DNA from: Nitrospirales bacterium
GTDB taxonomy: Bacteria; Nitrospirota; Nitrospiria; Nitrospirales; UBA8639
Length of the DNA: 8,172 nucleotides
Assembly (NCBI GenBank): GCA_013817135.1
Contig: JACDDF010000069.1
Location: forward strand, 1-8,172
Reading direction: 5' to 3'
The position numbers were made by a program, and so were the translations under genes. The notes beneath the pieces were generated by a model, which saw only the letters and a list, made by a program, of their open reading frames with translations, was not told the origin of the DNA and ran no database searches. Shown here one piece after another: positions 5,810 through 8,172 of this stretch; the stretch's first letter is position 1; each line of letters starts with the position of its first letter.

Positions 5810-5873
5810 GGGGGAGATGAACTCGCCATTGATCTCTCCCAGGAGATGGCAGCAACCTCTGCCGTCTCCTGGG
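5810..5873 (-). terminator. Tandem hairpins downstream of short CsbD gene
   Basis: A strong 15-bp stem, with one T-G pair and a 6-base loop, pairs 5838-5852 (CCCAGGAGATGGCAG) with 5859-5873. A second, 9-bp stem with one wobble pairs 5810-5818 with 5832-5840, sharing bases 5838-5840 with the first. They lie 44 bases after the stop of the CsbD gene at 5917-6123. No T-tract follows on the minus strand, so this is a 3' stabiliser, weak terminator or alternative-structure element. Confidence 0.5.
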
Positions 5874-5916
5874 GACATCCCTTTAACAAGTCCACACTCC
5901 GGTTGGAGAGCAGTTA

Positions 5917-6123
5917 TCAGACTTTTTTATTTTTTTCCTGCCAATCCTCAGTCCATTTATTAAATTCTTCTTTTTGATCTCCATAGAGCTCTTGAGATCG
6001 GCCCTTAAACTTGTCGTAATCTCCTTCAATCTGGGTCAGTTCATCATCGGTAAACTTTCCCCACTTTTTTTTCACTTCACCTTTAAACTGGTTCCAATTT
6101 CCTTTGAATTGATCTTTATTCAT
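5917..6123 (-). CDS. CsbD family general stress protein
   Basis: The protein has 68 residues, the classical CsbD length. ATG 6123 is fixed by AAGGAG six bases upstream on the minus strand; the frame is open ten codons further but those are not supported. The text MNKDQFKGNWNQFKGEVKKK followed by WGKFTDDELTQIEGDYDKF and ELYGDQKEEFNKW is the textbook family pattern, without signal peptide, so the protein is cytoplasmic. In other bacteria CsbD-like genes are induced by general, osmotic or phosphate stress (sigmaB regulon in Bacillus; YjbJ in Escherichia coli), with no known activity. It is clearly more distant from the other two CsbD copies here than they are from each other. Confidence 0.95.
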   Translation of the reverse strand: MNKDQFKGNWNQFKGEVKKKWGKFTDDELTQIEGDYDKFKGRSQELYGDQKEEFNKWTEDWQEKNKKV

Positions 6124-6581
6124 GGCGTTCTCCTTGAGATGTTGTGTGAACATTAAGAATTTTCAAATTGTCTCTAAAGCCATTTTCTTAAATTTTTCTT
6201 AACCCACCTCCTTTTGATGACAATTTTTAAAAAAATGGAAACTGAGCCCAAGCGTGACCACATGGCCTTCGTCCTAGTTTCTTTAAAAACTGATGTTCAT
6301 CCTTTGGTAGCAACTCTCCAACAAAACAAACCGGCATGTTCCTTCATTTGACCAAATCCGGCTCAACATAAACGGAGGTCGTTCACCACCATGAAGTCCT
6401 AAACGATCCTGAAGTCCTGTGGGTCGAACCCCCACTCATTTAAGTCCCTCACTCTGTTCTAATTATTATCCAGACAATCCCCGTTCACCAACGTATAAAT
6501 TGGTTTTCAACCCAGTCTTTTTTATCCAAATGTTTTTCTTCAGACCAAATGCAGGTGCCATGCCTGTTCGTATCCGTATGT

Positions 6582-6608
6582 CATTCCAGGAATGTGGAAT
6601 GGTATTCC
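6582..6608. repeat. Cluster of four ATTCC/GGAAT half-sites
   Basis: CATTCC-A-GGAATG (6582-6594) is a perfect palindrome, followed at once by GGAAT-GGT-ATTCC (6596-6608). Four half-sites thus fall in 26 bases with alternating orientation. This looks like an array for a dimeric DNA-binding protein, or a potential cruciform. No adjacent start codon explains it. Confidence 0.4.
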
Positions 6609-6679
6609 GGACAAATTCTCAACCAGGATTTACTCAGGGTGTTGGACTTTGGAAAGGGGGAAAATAGAACGGAAAGAAG

Positions 6680-6719
6680 AAGGCGGAATCCCCAATCTCG
6701 GATTAAGGAATTCCGCCTT
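6680..6719 (-). terminator. Rho-independent terminator of the entericidin gene
   Basis: The stem pairs 6680-6691 with 6707-6719: ten continuous base pairs AAGGCGGAAT/ATTCCGCCTT, one bulged base, then two more G-C pairs, with a 15-base loop. On the minus strand it begins 20 bases after the entericidin stop and is followed by the pyrimidine-rich CTTCTTTCC, so it reads as a terminator in that direction. Confidence 0.7.
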
Positions 6720-6738
6720 ACCTCATAGACAACGAAAG

Positions 6739-6870
6739 TTAATCGGCAGCCTTCTCAATGCTTTTGCCGGCTTTTTGTACATCCTCGCCAGCCCCCTCCA
6801 TGGTATTACACCCGGTCATCGCCAACAATGCGATCAAAAGCACTCCCCACACATAATGTTTTACGTTCAT
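6739..6870 (-). CDS. Entericidin EcnA/B family small lipoprotein
   Basis: This 43-residue gene is easily missed for its size. ATG 6870 follows AAAGGAGG with a 6-base spacer on the minus strand, and TAA is at 6739-6741. The signal peptide MNVKHYVWGVLLIALLAMTG ends in lipobox M-T-G-Cys21. The mature part, CNTMEGAGEDVQKAGKSIEK then AAD, carries the family signature (C.T..G.G.D....G..IE.AA). Entericidins are tiny envelope lipoproteins; in Escherichia coli EcnA/EcnB act as an antidote/toxin pair linked to stationary-phase lysis, while in many genomes a single copy occurs as a stress-responsive lipoprotein. Only one copy is seen here, so a toxin/antidote pair is not supported. It has its own terminator and lies 170 bases downstream of the DUF748 gene on the same strand. 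Confidence 0.92.
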   Translation of the reverse strand: MNVKHYVWGVLLIALLAMTGCNTMEGAGEDVQKAGKSIEKAAD

Positions 6871-7040
6871 TTTCCGCCTCCTTTGTGTTTAAAAAACCCA
6901 GGAACCCGTTTTACTTTCACAGCGGGGAAGAGAATCATTCTTCGCTCCTTCCAGACTCCCAGCCTCCTATAGCATTGCCCAATCCAACTCCCTTGAATTG
7001 TACACATATATATTTTCTACCCAGATTTCAATAAACCGAC

Positions 7041-8172
7041 TTAATTTTCCTTTCCAATAGTGTTTAAATTTTCGAAGGCCGGTGTCATGGCATCAATAAA
7101 CGCATTTTTGAAGAGATTCCATATTAGTTCCCATGTCCCGACCTTGATGTTTTTTAAATTCCCGGTAATTTCTGTTTTCGTCGCTACCTGATCCCTAGGA
7201 ACATTTTCCAATATGGAAGCGACGGCACCCACAACACCTTCATATAGCTGTTGAAAAATATTGTCGGTTTGGTCCTGTGAAAGATCGTAAATTTCCGGTC
7301 GATCGAAAAATGGCTTAATGTACCCCTGGACGCGTCCCTTATCAGTATGTATTTCAGAAATCAAAGAAAATGCTCCGCTCTTAACATCAAAACCTCCATA
7401 GGCTTTTAATACATCGTTGAGGGTTGTCATATCTGTTTTTCCAATTTCCACTTTCACATCAAAATCAGGACGTTGGACTTCCGGCCTGAATCCTCCTTCG
7501 ATTGTTGTCTTCCCCTTTCCCATAAATTTCCCGGAAAGTTTTAATTCCCCTTTATGAGTGATTTGTGGAGCGCCCACCCCAGTGATCTGGAGATCCACCT
7601 GGTTAAAAAATATCTTATACGGGGGATTCGTGGTTTGGTTCTTATATCCAAAATCGCCATTTTTTACGGATGCCGATTCCACCAACACCTTGAACGGATC
7701 TTGGGATTTCTTTGAATCACCCCCGTCTTGTGGTTGGGAATCCTCCGTGGCTTTTTGTGCTTTCTTTTGAGAATGTTTCTCCACATAATTAATATGTGGA
7801 TTATCTATTTCCAACATGGCAATTTGAACGATGTTTATCCAAGGGGCATATTCGACATGTCCCCGTCCGTTCAGCGTTCCGGAGTGAATGTCCACATTGA
7901 GAAGAGAGGATAAAGGAATAAACGGTTTGAGTTGAACATTGTTCACATCGAAATCCACTGATACTCCCGGAAACGGTTTGGCTAAGAAATTAGCTTTTCC
8001 CGAGATACTCACCAATCCGGATTTATTGATGGATCCTTCCAAATGAATGCCTGATGGATACTCCCCATCCGGGGAGCGGATATTCTGTATATTTTCCACG
8101 TTCAATTGGAGATTTGTCAGTTCAAGTGGAGGGTCGTCGGGTTGTTCACGATAGGAAAAGGCACTATCTTCA
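7041..8172 (-). CDS. DUF748 / AsmA-like envelope protein, N-terminal part outside window
   Basis: The frame is open to the right edge and ends at TAA 7041-7043; 377 C-terminal codons are present. The TTG at 8105 is internal, since upstream codons read PPLELTNLQLNVENI, a typical repeat unit of this family. The visible part is a run of amphipathic beta-strand repeats (GEYPSGIHLEGSI, GLVSISGKANF, FPGVSVDFDVNNVQLKPF, GTLNGRGHVEY, GELKLSGKF, RPDFDVKVEIGKTDMTTLND), interrupted by a Lys/Gln/Ser/Asp-rich linker encoded around 7700-7785. The C-terminus (PEIYDLSQDQTDNIFQQLYE, GTWELIWNLFKNAFIDAM) is amphipathic helical. DUF748 proteins are large periplasm-spanning AsmA/TamB-like proteins anchored by an N-terminal membrane helix and thought to act in outer-membrane lipid or protein homeostasis. 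No binding site is identifiable. Family call is good; role is inferred from relatives. Confidence 0.85.
   Translation of the reverse strand, partial: EDSAFSYREQPDDPPLELTNLQLNVENIQNIRSPDGEYPSGIHLEGSINKSGLVSISGKANFLAKPFPGVSVDFDVNNVQLKPFIPLSSLLNVDIHSGTLNGRGHVEYAPWINIVQIAMLEIDNPHINYVEKHSQKKAQKATEDSQPQDGGDSKKSQDPFKVLVESASVKNGDFGYKNQTTNPPYKIFFNQVDLQITGVGAPQITHKGELKLSGKFMGKGKTTIEGGFRPEVQRPDFDVKVEIGKTDMTTLNDVLKAYGGFDVKSGAFSLISEIHTDKGRVQGYIKPFFDRPEIYDLSQDQTDNIFQQLYEGVVGAVASILENVPRDQVATKTEITGNLKNIKVGTWELIWNLFKNAFIDAMTPAFENLNTIGKEN

Larger units (their letters stand above)
6124..6738. other. 615-base region without a recognised gene
   Basis: No gene is supported. The part next to 6123 should carry the short CsbD promoter. 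At 6205-6214 the + strand reads CACCTCCTTT, i.e. the minus strand carries a complete Shine-Dalgarno with no start codon within 15 bases. A short direct repeat TGAAGTCCT occurs near 6392 and 6411. A cluster of ATTCC/GGAAT half-sites lies at 6583-6608 and the terminator of the entericidin gene at 6680-6719. Open frames at 6419-6667 and nearby lack ribosome binding sites and family features. Confidence 0.45.

Noticed and set aside
6415..6445. tRNA T-arm-like sequence (GTGGG, a TCGA-containing loop, CCCAC), possible tRNA remnant or attachment site
   Set aside because: The loop phase does not fit a T-loop on either strand, and no acceptor, anticodon or D-arm is found around it.
6739..6870. Entericidin as half of a toxin/antidote pair
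   Set aside because: Only one ecn-like gene is present in the 170 bases upstream and 600 bases downstream searched by eye.
6419..6972. Two + strand open frames (6419-6667 and 6592-6972)
   Set aside because: The second covers the entericidin gene antisense; both lack ribosome binding sites and recognisable domains.

Overview
The window (8172 bases, no rRNA, tRNA, CRISPR array or transposase seen) is a chromosomal stretch from a diderm (Gram-negative type) bacterium. It encodes three small proteins with lipoprotein signal peptides, two Sec-exported proteins and part of an AsmA-like DUF748 protein, and the genes have strong AGGAGG-type ribosome binding sites. Gene content (BON, DUF1269, dodecin, CsbD, entericidin, DUF748) is typical of aquatic Proteobacteria or Nitrospirota-like lineages, but the sequence alone does not fix the taxon.

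Layout. The left part (1-3416, + strand) holds two near-identical dual-BON proteins in tandem (the first cut by the window edge), a DUF1269 membrane protein, a dodecin and a small proline-rich lipoprotein, closed by a strong terminator at about 3533-3570. The middle (3603-4717) holds a minus-strand CsbD copy with a decayed 5' end, an unrecognised Cys/His-containing ORF that overlaps it by four bases, and a poorly explained stretch that may contain a decayed + strand gene. At 4718-5074 (+) lies a second lipoprotein homologous to the first. The right part (minus strand) holds an exported CsbD protein, a classical short cytoplasmic CsbD protein, a gene-poor stretch with operator-like repeats, an entericidin-type lipoprotein (too short for many gene callers), and the C-terminal part of a DUF748/AsmA-like protein running off the right edge.

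How it fits together. Nearly every recognisable gene belongs to a family linked to general, osmotic or envelope stress, and three families occur in more than one copy: BON x2, CsbD x3, lipoprotein x2. Most genes seem to have their own ribosome binding site and long spacers, so this looks like a stress/envelope gene neighbourhood grown by local duplication, not one operon. The least ordinary items are a CsbD protein with a Sec signal peptide, an Asp/Tyr-only linker in the BON protein, the paired lipoproteins with a shared C-terminal beta-type domain, and several inverted-repeat regulatory candidates. No complete new defence or mobile system is visible.
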